A stretch of DNA of 46,032 nucleotides, from the NCBI GenBank assembly GCA_902632545.1, contig CACPCX010000003.1, positions 1 to 46,032 on the forward strand, in the 5' to 3' direction. Positions 34,354-42,718 of this stretch are shown one piece after another (the stretch's first letter is position 1; every line of letters begins with the position of its first letter). Below the pieces are notes generated by a model. It was not told the DNA's origin and made no database searches. It saw only the letters and a list, made by a program, of their open reading frames with translations. Source of the DNA: an uncultured Pelagibacteraceae bacterium (GTDB lineage Bacteria > Pseudomonadota > Alphaproteobacteria > Pelagibacterales > Pelagibacteraceae). The position numbers were made by a program, and so were the translations under genes.

Positions 34354-35497
34354 GGTATTATTAATTGTAATTGTTTTTAGTTTTTCATTTGAAAATATTT
34401 CAAAAGCTAATTTTGATGTAAAGGCAAGAACCGCAATATTACAAGATTATCATTCTGGGGAAATTCTTTATGAAAAGGAGCCAGACATTTCTATTTATCC
34501 AGCTTCTATGACAAAAATAATGACAGCAATTATTGCTTTTGATCTAATAAAATCAGGTGATCTTGGTTTAGATGAAAAATTTATAATATCTGAGAGAGCA
34601 TGGAGATTATCCACATCTGGATATTCATCGATGTTTATAATGGTAGGTGATGAGGTTTCTGTAGAAAATTTATTGAGAGGCATTATTATTGCTTCTGGTA
34701 ATGATGCATGTGTTGCATTAGCTGAAGGTATAGCTGGTACTGAAGAAGAATTTGCAATTTTAATGACTGCTAAGGCGAAAGAATTAGGGATGGAAAATAC
34801 AAATTTTTCAAATTCATCAGGAATAAATGACCCCGATAATTACTCAACTGTTAGAGATATTTTAAAAATGTCTAAATACTTAATTAAAGAACATCCTAAA
34901 TTTTACAAAATGTTTGCTGAAAAAGAATTTACATGGGACAGAACAGGAGGTGACCCAATAACTCAAGGAAATAGAAATCCTTTGCTTTATAAAAATCTTG
35001 GAGCAGATGGAATAAAAACTGGTTATTTAGCTGTAGAAAAATATTCTTTAGCATCATCAATTGATAGAAATGGAAGAAGATTAATTGCAGTTGGAAGTGG
35101 TTTTAATTCAAAAAATGCTAGATCTAAAGAAAGTACAAAATTACTTACATTCGGTCTTACCAACTATGATCTTGTTGAAATAGCTAAAGCCAATAAACCA
35201 TTTCATAAAATTGATGTTTGGTTAGGAAAAGAGAACTATGTTGAAGCATACACAAATGAAGATATTTATAAAACAATAAAAAAAGCAAAAAAAAAACTTT
35301 TAAAAGTTGTTGTTAAGTATGATGGTCCAGTTGAAGCACCAATTAAAAAAGACCAAAAAATAGCAACTCTAAGAGTTGTTTATGATCAAGAGCTAGTAGG
35401 AGAGTATGATTTGCTTTCATCTAAAGAAATTAAAAAAGTTAATTTTTTTACGAGGTTAATAAAATCAATTAATTACTTAATTTGGGGTGATGTCTAA
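34346..35497 (+). CDS. dacA: D-alanyl-D-alanine carboxypeptidase (penicillin-binding protein 5/6 family)
   Basis: 383 residues. A signal peptide of about 20 residues is followed by the serine peptidase S11 domain: SxxK in YPASMTKIMTA, SxN in IASGNDACVALAEG, and KTG in ADGIKTGYLAVEKYS. The C-terminal beta domain (about 275-355) is followed by a likely amphipathic anchor (NFFTRLIKSINYLIWGDV). It trims pentapeptides in the periplasm. Alphaproteobacterial naming varies (dacA, dacC, dacF). It overlaps the preceding gene and tmk. Confidence 0.93.
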   Translation: MFRVLLIVIVFSFSFENISKANFDVKARTAILQDYHSGEILYEKEPDISIYPASMTKIMTAIIAFDLIKSGDLGLDEKFIISERAWRLSTSGYSSMFIMVGDEVSVENLLRGIIIASGNDACVALAEGIAGTEEEFAILMTAKAKELGMENTNFSNSSGINDPDNYSTVRDILKMSKYLIKEHPKFYKMFAEKEFTWDRTGGDPITQGNRNPLLYKNLGADGIKTGYLAVEKYSLASSIDRNGRRLIAVGSGFNSKNARSKESTKLLTFGLTNYDLVEIAKANKPFHKIDVWLGKENYVEAYTNEDIYKTIKKAKKKLLKVVVKYDGPVEAPIKKDQKIATLRVVYDQELVGEYDLLSSKEIKKVNFFTRLIKSINYLIWGDV

Positions 35498-36104
35498 AAA
35501 ACCGATTATTGTCTTTGAAGGTATAGAGGGCAGTGGTAAAAGCCACCATATTAATAAAATATCTAAATATTTAGATAAGAAAAAAGTTAGTTATATAAAG
35601 ATAAGAGAACCTGGCGGAAGTCTTAACTCAGAAAAAATAAGAAGATTAATTTTAAATAAAAAATCTAATTTTAATATTCATACCGATTTACTTTTGTATT
35701 TAGCTGCACGTAGTGAAAACATAAATCTAATAAAAAAATTTTATAAAAAAAAGATTATTTTAATAGATAGATTCACAGACTCAACCATTGCATATCAGCA
35801 CTATGGTATGGGTGTTGATTTAAAAATTATAAATATCATCAATAAATTTTTATTAAAAAAAATTAAAGTAAATTTTACTTTTCTCAACATAGTAAATAAA
35901 AAAAATCTTTTTCAAAGATTAAAAAAAAGAAAATCTCTAAATCGATATGACCAATTTGATATTAATTTTTATAATAAAGTTCAAAAAGGTTTTTTAAAAT
36001 TAGCTAAATCTTACAAAAAATCTTACAAAATAATTGATTCAAATTTAGATATTAAAAAAAATGAAGATTTAATTTTAAATCAACTTAAAAAATTAATTAA
36101 ATGA
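35490..36104 (+). CDS. tmk: Thymidylate kinase
   Basis: 204 residues. Phosphorylates dTMP to dTDP. P-loop FEGIEGSGKSHH near 8-19, the EPGGSLNSEKIR substrate loop, and IDRFTDSTIAYQHYGMGVD are diagnostic. A lysine-rich LID region lies near 145-155 (RLKKRKSLNRYDQ). I prefer ATG 35490 to the preceding in-frame GTG at 35487. It overlaps dacA by 8 nt and holB by 4. Confidence 0.94.
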   Translation: MSKKPIIVFEGIEGSGKSHHINKISKYLDKKKVSYIKIREPGGSLNSEKIRRLILNKKSNFNIHTDLLLYLAARSENINLIKKFYKKKIILIDRFTDSTIAYQHYGMGVDLKIINIINKFLLKKIKVNFTFLNIVNKKNLFQRLKKRKSLNRYDQFDINFYNKVQKGFLKLAKSYKKSYKIIDSNLDIKKNEDLILNQLKKLIK

Positions 36105-37030
36105 ATTTAAATCCCTCAACTCAAATAAATTTATTTGAGCACAAAGAAATTTTCAATCGACTATATAAATTATATAAAAACGATAATTTGCCAAATAAAA
36201 TTCTTTTATCTGGTGAAAAAGGTATTGGAAAATCAACATTAGCATATCATTTAATTAATTTAGTATTGTCAGAAAATGAAGAACACTCTTATGACTATGA
36301 AAATAATATAATTAACTCTGATAATAAATCATATAAGCTGATACAAAATAAATCTAACCCAAACTTTCACCTAATCGATGTTCTGGAAGACAAGAAAAAT
36401 ATTGATATAAATCAAATTAGAGAATTGATAATAAACCTAAATAAATCTTCATTTAATAAGAAAAAAAGATTTGTTTTAATTGATAATATTGAATTATTAA
36501 ACTTAAACTCTATAAACGCTTTGTTAAAAATTTTGGAAGAACCTAATGAAAATGTAAATTTTATTTTAATAAATAATAATAAAAGATTAATACCAACTCT
36601 TAAATCGAGATGTTTGAATTTCAAAGTTTTTTTAACAAAAGATCAGTCTATTAGAATTGTTAATCAATTGCTAAACGATGACATAAATATTATTATAAAT
36701 GATAAATTATTTGATTATTATTCTACTCCCGGAAAGTTGTTTAAATTAATTAAGTTATCACAAGAATATAATTTAGATCTTGTTAATTTTGATTTAAATA
36801 CAACTCTAACAACTCTGATAAAAGATAAAATTTATAAAAAAGATAAATCAATAATTGAAATCATTTATTCTTTTATTGAACTTTATTTCAGAAATAATAT
36901 ATCTAGTAAAAATATTAGTTTACTAAAGTCATACCATTATTTTTTAGAGAAAATTAATAATACTAAAATTTATAATTTAGATGAGGAAACGTTATTTATG
37001 GAATTTGAGGATAAAATACTAAATGGATAA
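36101..37030 (+). CDS. holB: DNA polymerase III delta' subunit
   Basis: 309 residues. A clamp-loader AAA+ subunit: P-loop-like LSGEKGIGKSTLAYHLI, INQIRELIINLNKSSFNKKKRFVLIDNIELL, INALLKILEEPNENVNFILINNN and the LKSRCLNFKV sensor region. The cysteine zinc finger found after the P-loop in E. coli clamp-loader proteins is absent; that stretch is Asn/Glu-rich. Position between tmk and metG is the classical one. The sequence is very divergent (Asn, Ile and Lys rich) but the motifs hold. Confidence 0.9.
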   Translation: MNLNPSTQINLFEHKEIFNRLYKLYKNDNLPNKILLSGEKGIGKSTLAYHLINLVLSENEEHSYDYENNIINSDNKSYKLIQNKSNPNFHLIDVLEDKKNIDINQIRELIINLNKSSFNKKKRFVLIDNIELLNLNSINALLKILEEPNENVNFILINNNKRLIPTLKSRCLNFKVFLTKDQSIRIVNQLLNDDINIIINDKLFDYYSTPGKLFKLIKLSQEYNLDLVNFDLNTTLTTLIKDKIYKKDKSIIEIIYSFIELYFRNNISSKNISLLKSYHYFLEKINNTKIYNLDEETLFMEFEDKILNG

Positions 37031-38564
37031 AACTTTTTACATCACCACACCTATATACTACCCCTCAGCTAAACCACATATGGGTCATGCATATTCAAGT
37101 ATTATCGCAGATTTTTTTGCAAGATTTAAAATAATTGATGATTATCAAGTTCATTTTCTTACAGGTACAGACGAGCATGGTTTAAAAATTCAAAGATCTG
37201 CAGAAAAAGCAGGGAAGGAGCCTCAAATATTTTGTGATCAAATTAGCCAAACCTTTAGAGATCTTTCTGATACTTTGAATTTATCAAATACTGATTTTAT
37301 AAGAACTACAGAAGCTAGACATAAAAAAACAGTTCAACATCTTTGGAAAGAACTTGAGAAAAACGATGATATATACCTATCAAATTATTCAGGATGGTAT
37401 TCAGTCTCAGATGAAGCCTTTTATAATGAAGACGAAATTGAGGAAGTAGATGGAAAAAAAATATCTATATCCTCAAAATCTCCTGTTGAATGGATTGAAG
37501 AGGAATCCTACTTTTTTAGACTTTCAAAATGGGAAAAACCGTTATTAGCCCATTATGAAACTAATCCAGATTTCATTTCTCCACAATCTAGAAAAAATGA
37601 GGTTATTAGCTTTGTAAAGAGTGGTTTAAAGGACCTTTCTGTAAGTAGAAAAAGTTTTTCATGGGGTATACCTGTTCCAAATAATAAAAACCATGTGATA
37701 TATGTTTGGCTCGATGCTTTAACAAATTATTTAAGTGCATTAAATTATCCAAATAAAGATGATGATTTGTTTAAAAAATTTTGGCCAGCATCGATGCATT
37801 TAATCGGAAAAGATATACTTAGATTTCATGCTGTTTATTGGCCTGCTTTTTTATTAGCAGCAAAAATTGATTTACCAAATAGAGTTTATGGGCATGGATG
37901 GATATTATCAGGGGAAGAAAAAATGTCTAAATCTAAAGGAAATATTCTTGATCCACTTGAAATAATTAAGGAGTATGGTCTAGATCCTTTAAGATACTAT
38001 TTAATTAAAGAAGTTTCTTTTGGCAATGATGGAAATATTTCTCAAGAAAGACTAGAAGATTGTATTAATAGTGATCTAGCCAACAATTATGGAAATTTAT
38101 GTCAGCGTGTAACTGCTTTTGCAATAAAAAATTGTGAAGGAAAAATTCCATTAGAAGTTAAATTTAATGATGAGGATTTATTAATATTAAATAAGTATAA
38201 AGATAATCTAGATAATATTAGGTCTCAAATTGACAATCAAAATATTAATTTTTATATCGATTATATTGTTAATTCACTTTTTGAAGCTAACAAATATTTT
38301 AATGATCAAGAACCATGGAAAAAGAAAGACGATATAATTAGATTAAATACTATTGTTTATACTACATTGGAAATTGTCAGAAAAATAAGTTTTTTATTAT
38401 ATCCGATTATTCCTGAATCCTCTCTAAAGGCATTAAGGATTTTTAATATTAAAGAAAAAGATATAAAGTTATACACTGTATCTAATAATGATTATTTAAA
38501 AAAAGGTAATGATATAAATAAAATAGACATACTTTTTAAAAAAATAGAAAAAAACAATGATTGA
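37023..38564 (+). CDS. metG: Methionyl-tRNA synthetase
   Basis: 513 residues. Class I synthetase charging both initiator and elongator tRNA-Met. HIGH-type motif PSAKPHMGHAYSSIIADF, TGTDEHGLKIQ, GWYSVSDEAFYNEDE, the WLDALTNYLSALNYP segment and the KMSKSKGNILDPLEI loop (near 299-313). It is the short type without the zinc knuckle inserts of E. coli MetRS and without the C-terminal tRNA-binding dimerisation domain. It overlaps both neighbours by 8 nt. Confidence 0.96.
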   Translation: MDKTFYITTPIYYPSAKPHMGHAYSSIIADFFARFKIIDDYQVHFLTGTDEHGLKIQRSAEKAGKEPQIFCDQISQTFRDLSDTLNLSNTDFIRTTEARHKKTVQHLWKELEKNDDIYLSNYSGWYSVSDEAFYNEDEIEEVDGKKISISSKSPVEWIEEESYFFRLSKWEKPLLAHYETNPDFISPQSRKNEVISFVKSGLKDLSVSRKSFSWGIPVPNNKNHVIYVWLDALTNYLSALNYPNKDDDLFKKFWPASMHLIGKDILRFHAVYWPAFLLAAKIDLPNRVYGHGWILSGEEKMSKSKGNILDPLEIIKEYGLDPLRYYLIKEVSFGNDGNISQERLEDCINSDLANNYGNLCQRVTAFAIKNCEGKIPLEVKFNDEDLLILNKYKDNLDNIRSQIDNQNINFYIDYIVNSLFEANKYFNDQEPWKKKDDIIRLNTIVYTTLEIVRKISFLLYPIIPESSLKALRIFNIKEKDIKLYTVSNNDYLKKGNDINKIDILFKKIEKNND

Positions 38565-39318
38565 TTCACACTGCCATCTAGATCATGAACCATTATTAAG
38601 TGACTTATCTAACGTAATAAAAAGATCAAAAGAAGTAGGTATAGAAAAATTATTAACTATCTCAACCTCGCTTGAAAGTTTTTCTAGAGTAAAAGAATTA
38701 ATTAATAAAGATGAAATGATCTATGGTACTATTGGTATTCATCCTCATGAAAGCTCCAAAAATATCGTTACCTCAAAACAAATAATTGAAAGTCTGAATG
38801 AAAATTCTAAAATTATTGGTATTGGAGAAACTGGTTTAGATTTTTATTACAATAATAGTGAAAAAGACAAGCAGATAGCAAGTTTTAGAGAGCATATAGA
38901 TGCATCTATAAAAACCAATATTCCGTTAATTGTGCATTCAAGAGAGGCTGAAAAAGAGACTTTTGAGATTTTAAATGAATATAAAAGTGAAAACCTTAAA
39001 ATTTTGATGCATTGTTTTACTGGATCAAAAGAATTTTCAAAAAAATTAATGAATTTAAATTCATTCTTTTCAGCAAGTGGCATCATTACTTTTAAAAATT
39101 CAATAGATTTGCAAAATACTTTCAAATCTATTCCAATTGATAATATCCTAATTGAGACAGATAGTCCTTTTTTAGCGCCTGTTCCCAAAAGAGGAAAAAA
39201 AAATGAACCATCATTTATTGATTTTACTGCTGCAAAATTAGCTGAAATTAAAAATTTATCTAAAGAAGATCTTATTAAAATAACTACAGAAAACTTTAAT
39301 AAACTTTTTTTTAATTGA
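38557..39318 (+). CDS. tatD: TatD-family metal-dependent hydrolase (putative DNase)
   Basis: 253 residues. Metal ligands of the TIM-barrel family are all visible: MIDSHCHLDH at the start, GIGETGLDFYY, IVHSREAEKE, LMHCFTGSKE and ILIETDSPFLAPVPKRGKKNEP. Members act as 3'-5' exonucleases or deoxyribonucleases and have been linked to DNA repair. Whether TatD or the paralogue YcfH/YabD is the better name is uncertain; the metG-tatD-MBL order favours YcfH-like. Confidence 0.9.
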   Translation: MIDSHCHLDHEPLLSDLSNVIKRSKEVGIEKLLTISTSLESFSRVKELINKDEMIYGTIGIHPHESSKNIVTSKQIIESLNENSKIIGIGETGLDFYYNNSEKDKQIASFREHIDASIKTNIPLIVHSREAEKETFEILNEYKSENLKILMHCFTGSKEFSKKLMNLNSFFSASGIITFKNSIDLQNTFKSIPIDNILIETDSPFLAPVPKRGKKNEPSFIDFTAAKLAEIKNLSKEDLIKITTENFNKLFFN

Positions 39319-39323
39319 AATTA

Positions 39324-40094
39324 ATGAAATTTATTATTTTAGGATGTGGAAGTTCAATGGGTGTACCAAGACCAGACGGTTTTTTTGGAAATTGTGATCC
39401 TAATAATAAAAAGAATTATAGAACAAGATGTTCAGCTTTAATAAAAACTACTAATGAAAATATTCTTATAGATACATCTCCTGATTTACGACAACAACTT
39501 TTAAGACATAAAATAAAAAAAATTAACAAAGTATTATATTCTCATATGCATGGTGACCAGACACATGGCATTAACGATTTAAGATCATTTTATATCAATA
39601 GTAGAAAACAAGTTGATGTTTATGCCGATAAATATACATCTAATTATCTTAAAAATACATTTTCCTATATATTTAAAAGCTATTCAAAAGAATATCCAGC
39701 GACTCTAAAATTACATAAGTTGCCAAAATATATAATTACAGAAAATAATAAGAAAAAAATTCATATTCAATCAATTAAGGTTGATCATGGAAAAGTTAAA
39801 TCAAATTGCTTTATTATTAGTAAAAAACTCGCTTACATAAGTGATGTGAGTAAAATTTATAATAAAGATTACAAATATTTTAAAAATCTCGAATATTTAA
39901 TTATTGATTGCTTGTGGTATAATTTCCATCCCTCACATTTCAATTTAGAAACTTCTTTAGATTTAATTAAACAGTTTAAACCAAAAAAAGCTATCCTTAC
40001 AAATTTATCACCAGTATTGGATTATAAAGTACTAAAAAAAATGTTGCCTAAAAATGTTACTCCAGCACATGATGGATTAACTGTAAATTTATAA
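39324..40094 (+). CDS. MBL-fold metallo-hydrolase (PhnP/RNase Z-like) with altered metal motif
   Basis: 256 residues from ATG 39324; an in-frame TTG at 39315 is less likely. N-terminus LGCGSSMGVPRPDGFFGNCDP and RTRCSALI are typical of the PhnP-like group found after tatD. The metal motif reads SHMHGDQTHGINDLR: the usual HxHxDH has Gln79 where the last His belongs, while His74, His76, Asp78 and His82 remain. Downstream candidates are VDHGKVKSN, YISDVSK and NFHPSHFN. Related enzymes are phosphodiesterases; the substrate here is unknown. It converges with and overlaps the next gene by 6 bp. Confidence 0.85.
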   Translation: MKFIILGCGSSMGVPRPDGFFGNCDPNNKKNYRTRCSALIKTTNENILIDTSPDLRQQLLRHKIKKINKVLYSHMHGDQTHGINDLRSFYINSRKQVDVYADKYTSNYLKNTFSYIFKSYSKEYPATLKLHKLPKYIITENNKKKIHIQSIKVDHGKVKSNCFIISKKLAYISDVSKIYNKDYKYFKNLEYLIIDCLWYNFHPSHFNLETSLDLIKQFKPKKAILTNLSPVLDYKVLKKMLPKNVTPAHDGLTVNL

Positions 40095-40631
40095 AATATC
40101 TTCTATAGTTTTAATTAACTTTTTTGAAGTTGGTTTTGTAATTGATGCAAAGGTGTCTTCTATCTTGCCTTCCTTATTAATTAAAATTTTATGAAAATTC
40201 CACTTTGGAACAGCTGATTTTCCATGATTTTCTTTTGCCCATTTAAAAACTTCATGAGCATTTTTACCTTTAACTTCTGTTATAGTTGCTAGTGGAAAGT
40301 CAATATTAAAATTTATTTCACAGAATTCTTTTATATCTGCATTATTGTTTTTTTCTTGATTAAATGAATTAGATGGGACACCAAGAACAATTAAACCTTT
40401 TTCTTTGTATAAATCCCATAACTCCTGTAATTCATTATATTGTTTTGTGAACCCGCAATAACTTGCTGTATTCACAACCAAAATAACTTTATTTTTGTAA
40501 TCTTTAAAATTTATTATCTCACCAGTTATACTTTCTATACTGAAATCATAAAATTTTTTTTCATAGTTTGCAGATGTTGATGTTTTAAAAAAAAACATAA
40601 TTAAGGATAATAATAATATTCCTTTTTTCAT
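40089..40631 (-). CDS. Exported glutathione peroxidase-family thiol peroxidase
   Basis: 180 residues. A signal peptide of about 21 residues (GILLLSLIMFFFKTSTSA) places it in the periplasm. Family motifs: NTASYCGFTKQYNELQ with a cysteine (not selenocysteine) peroxidatic residue, GVPSNSFNQEKNNNADIKEFC and the catalytic Trp-Asn of PKWNFHKILI. Enzymes of this type reduce hydroperoxides with thioredoxin- or glutathione-like donors. The start overlaps the nhaA stop by 4 nt (ATGA), so the two are co-expressed. Confidence 0.88.
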   Translation of the reverse strand: MKKGILLLSLIMFFFKTSTSANYEKKFYDFSIESITGEIINFKDYKNKVILVVNTASYCGFTKQYNELQELWDLYKEKGLIVLGVPSNSFNQEKNNNADIKEFCEINFNIDFPLATITEVKGKNAHEVFKWAKENHGKSAVPKWNFHKILINKEGKIEDTFASITKPTSKKLIKTIEDIL

Positions 40632-41809
40632 TTGCTAGGTTTGTTTGGGGTTAGCAATATCAAAAAATAACCAAATAAAGTTGACAATAGTGACCCAGTT
40701 AGCACACCTATTTTTACACCATCCATATATTGCATGTTTTCAGCAAAAGCTAAGTTTCCTACGAATAAACTCATTGTGAAACCAATTCCAGTAAGAACTC
40801 CTACACCATAAAAATTATACCAACTTGTATCGCTTGGCATTTGAGCTACCTTCAATTTTATTGATATATAAGAGAACACAAAAACACCTAATTGTTTACC
40901 CATGAATAGTCCTAGCACGATGCCTAGAGGAACCTTATCTAGTAACGAAGTAAATGATAAACCTTCTAAAGATACTCCGGCATTTGCAAATGCAAATAAA
41001 GGCATTATTCCAAAGGCAACATATGGACTAATCGCATGTTCAATTTTTATTAACAAAGAAAAATCTTTTTCTTTTTTTCTATGAGGAATTGTCATAGCCA
41101 ACAAAACTCCAGCAATAGTAGCATGAATACCTGAGTTATGCGTAAAATCCCAGAGGAAAAGTCCTACTACCAAATAAGGTAGAAATTTTTTTATATTAAA
41201 TTTGTTAATTAATATCAAAACAATAAAAGCTAATAACATTAGAGTTAAATATTTAATGCTCAAATCTCCGGAGTAGAATAGAGCGATAATTAATATTGCT
41301 CCTAAATCATCAATTATAGCTAGTGCAGTTAAAAATACTTTTAAAGATAAAGGAACTCTTTTACCCAACAAAGATAAAACTCCTAAAGAAAAAGCAATAT
41401 CAGTAGCTGAGGGAATAGCCCATCCATTTAAAGTTTCACTATCACCCAAGTTTATGAAAACATAAAATAATGCTGGAACTAACATTCCTCCAACAGCAGC
41501 TATTATTGGTAATAAAGCTTGCTTAATATTTGAAAGCTCACCTTGTAAAAATTCTCTTTTAATTTCTAAAGTAACAAAGAAAAAGAAAATTGCCATCAAG
41601 GCATCATTGATCCAGTGTAATACTGATAATTTTAATCCAAAATTATTAATACCTATAAATAAATATTTGTTTAGAGTAGCAAAATATAAATCTGCCAGCT
41701 CAGAATTACTTATAAATAATGCAATTATTGCAGCAAATAAAAGTACAAGACCACTTGCAGCTTCTAATTTGAAAAACCATCTAAAAGGTTTAGATATATA
41801 ATTAATCAT
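40628..41809 (-). CDS. nhaA: Na+/H+ antiporter NhaA
   Basis: 393 residues with about 12 helices. EAASGLVLLFAAIIALFISNS in helix one, FFFVTLEIKREFLQGEL, PSATDIAFSLGVLSLLG, and the paired aspartates of the ion-binding site in ALAIIDDLGAILIIALFYSG (about 160-180) are diagnostic. It expels sodium in exchange for protons for pH and salt homeostasis in seawater. It is preceded by a zinc-ribbon protein gene 6 nt upstream on the same strand. Confidence 0.96.
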   Translation of the reverse strand: MINYISKPFRWFFKLEAASGLVLLFAAIIALFISNSELADLYFATLNKYLFIGINNFGLKLSVLHWINDALMAIFFFFVTLEIKREFLQGELSNIKQALLPIIAAVGGMLVPALFYVFINLGDSETLNGWAIPSATDIAFSLGVLSLLGKRVPLSLKVFLTALAIIDDLGAILIIALFYSGDLSIKYLTLMLLAFIVLILINKFNIKKFLPYLVVGLFLWDFTHNSGIHATIAGVLLAMTIPHRKKEKDFSLLIKIEHAISPYVAFGIMPLFAFANAGVSLEGLSFTSLLDKVPLGIVLGLFMGKQLGVFVFSYISIKLKVAQMPSDTSWYNFYGVGVLTGIGFTMSLFVGNLAFAENMQYMDGVKIGVLTGSLLSTLFGYFLILLTPNKPSK

Positions 41810-41815
41810 AAAAAA

Positions 41816-42256
41816 TTAAACTAGGTCTATAATAAAAAGTTTAATATCATGCAATGTTTCAAATAAGTTAAATAATATAATTTCTAATCTAGGAAACACA
41901 TTTATTAGCGGGATTTTAAGAGTATCAAGCAAGATAATTAATGCTACAAAAGATATAATAAATACTATTAAATAAGAAAAAAACTTAATCCCCTTATTTT
42001 CACCTTTTTTTTTAACTATTTCTTCTTGTTGTTTTTTTTCTTCTATTTTCTCCTTTTTATTTTCATTTTTAGCTTTTATTTCAATTTCTTCACTGGCAAT
42101 TTCTTGTTTTAACTCTAATATTTCATTATTTTTTTCTTCGATTTTATAAAACCAAATATGACTACATGATCCACATTGCAAATCTCTTCCTTCATCTGGT
42201 ATTAAAGAATTATCAATTTTGAATTGTTTGTTACAATTTGGACAAGTAATTATCAT
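41816..42256 (-). CDS. Zinc-ribbon (MJ0042-type) single-pass membrane protein
   Basis: 146 residues. The first 40 form a CXXC-type ribbon (MIITCPNCNKQFKIDNSLIP ... LQCGSCSHIWF) as found in many alphaproteobacterial proteins. A Glu/Lys-rich coiled segment (about 43-85) and one hydrophobic helix (about 93-113) follow, with a second weakly hydrophobic stretch at the C-terminus. No function can be assigned; a regulatory or assembly role is typical speculation. It begins the nhaA transcription unit and diverges from tRNA-Pro. Confidence 0.82.
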   Translation of the reverse strand: MIITCPNCNKQFKIDNSLIPDEGRDLQCGSCSHIWFYKIEEKNNEILELKQEIASEEIEIKAKNENKKEKIEEKKQQEEIVKKKGENKGIKFFSYLIVFIISFVALIILLDTLKIPLINVFPRLEIILFNLFETLHDIKLFIIDLV

Positions 42257-42313
42257 GCTTCGTTATATACCAGATTTTAATCAAATTTCTTTTAATTTTG
42301 GGCTCTTTATACA

Positions 42314-42341
42314 TTGAAATTATCAATAACTGCTGTATTAG
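42314..42341 (+). promoter_or_regulatory. Candidate promoter for tRNA-Pro
   Basis: TTGAAA (42314-42319), 16 nt, TATTAG (42336-42341). The -10 ends 9 nt before the tRNA 5' end, so the primary transcript would have almost no leader. The -35 and spacer equal those proposed for tRNA-Lys. Weak -10 match. Confidence 0.35.
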
Positions 42342-42350
42342 TACTCGGAT

Positions 42351-42427
<77 letters not shown>

Positions 42428-42433
42428 TCTTTT

Positions 42434-42715
42434 ATGAAAAAAGCTGTTATTTACATTCCAAATAAAAATCCAATGCAATCTGGATTGGCAAAAAACGATA
42501 AATGGATTTTAGAATTTAAAACAAAAGATCCAACAAAAAACCCTTTAATGGGCTGGGAGAGTTCATCTGATACTTATACAGAGTTAAAATTAGAATTTTC
42601 TTCAAAAGAATTAGCAATTAATTATGCAAAAAAGAAGAAAATAGACTTTGAATTAATTGAACCTCGTAAAAGAAAAACAGTGAAGAAATCGTATGCTGAC
42701 AATTTTTTAAAGTAA
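42434..42715 (+). CDS. NADH dehydrogenase accessory subunit, NDUFS4-like (ETC complex I subunit)
   Basis: 93 residues matching the mitochondrial 18-kDa subunit family: VIYIPNKNPMQSGLAKNDKWILEF, then PLMGWESSSDTYTELKLEFSSKELAINYAKKKKIDFEL. In alphaproteobacteria and mitochondria this peripheral subunit stabilises the NADH-oxidising arm of complex I. It is encoded away from the nuo operon and directly behind tRNA-Pro, and is followed 3 nt later by an SbmA-like gene. Confidence 0.9.
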   Translation: MKKAVIYIPNKNPMQSGLAKNDKWILEFKTKDPTKNPLMGWESSSDTYTELKLEFSSKELAINYAKKKKIDFELIEPRKRKTVKKSYADNFLK

Positions 42716-42718
42716 ATA

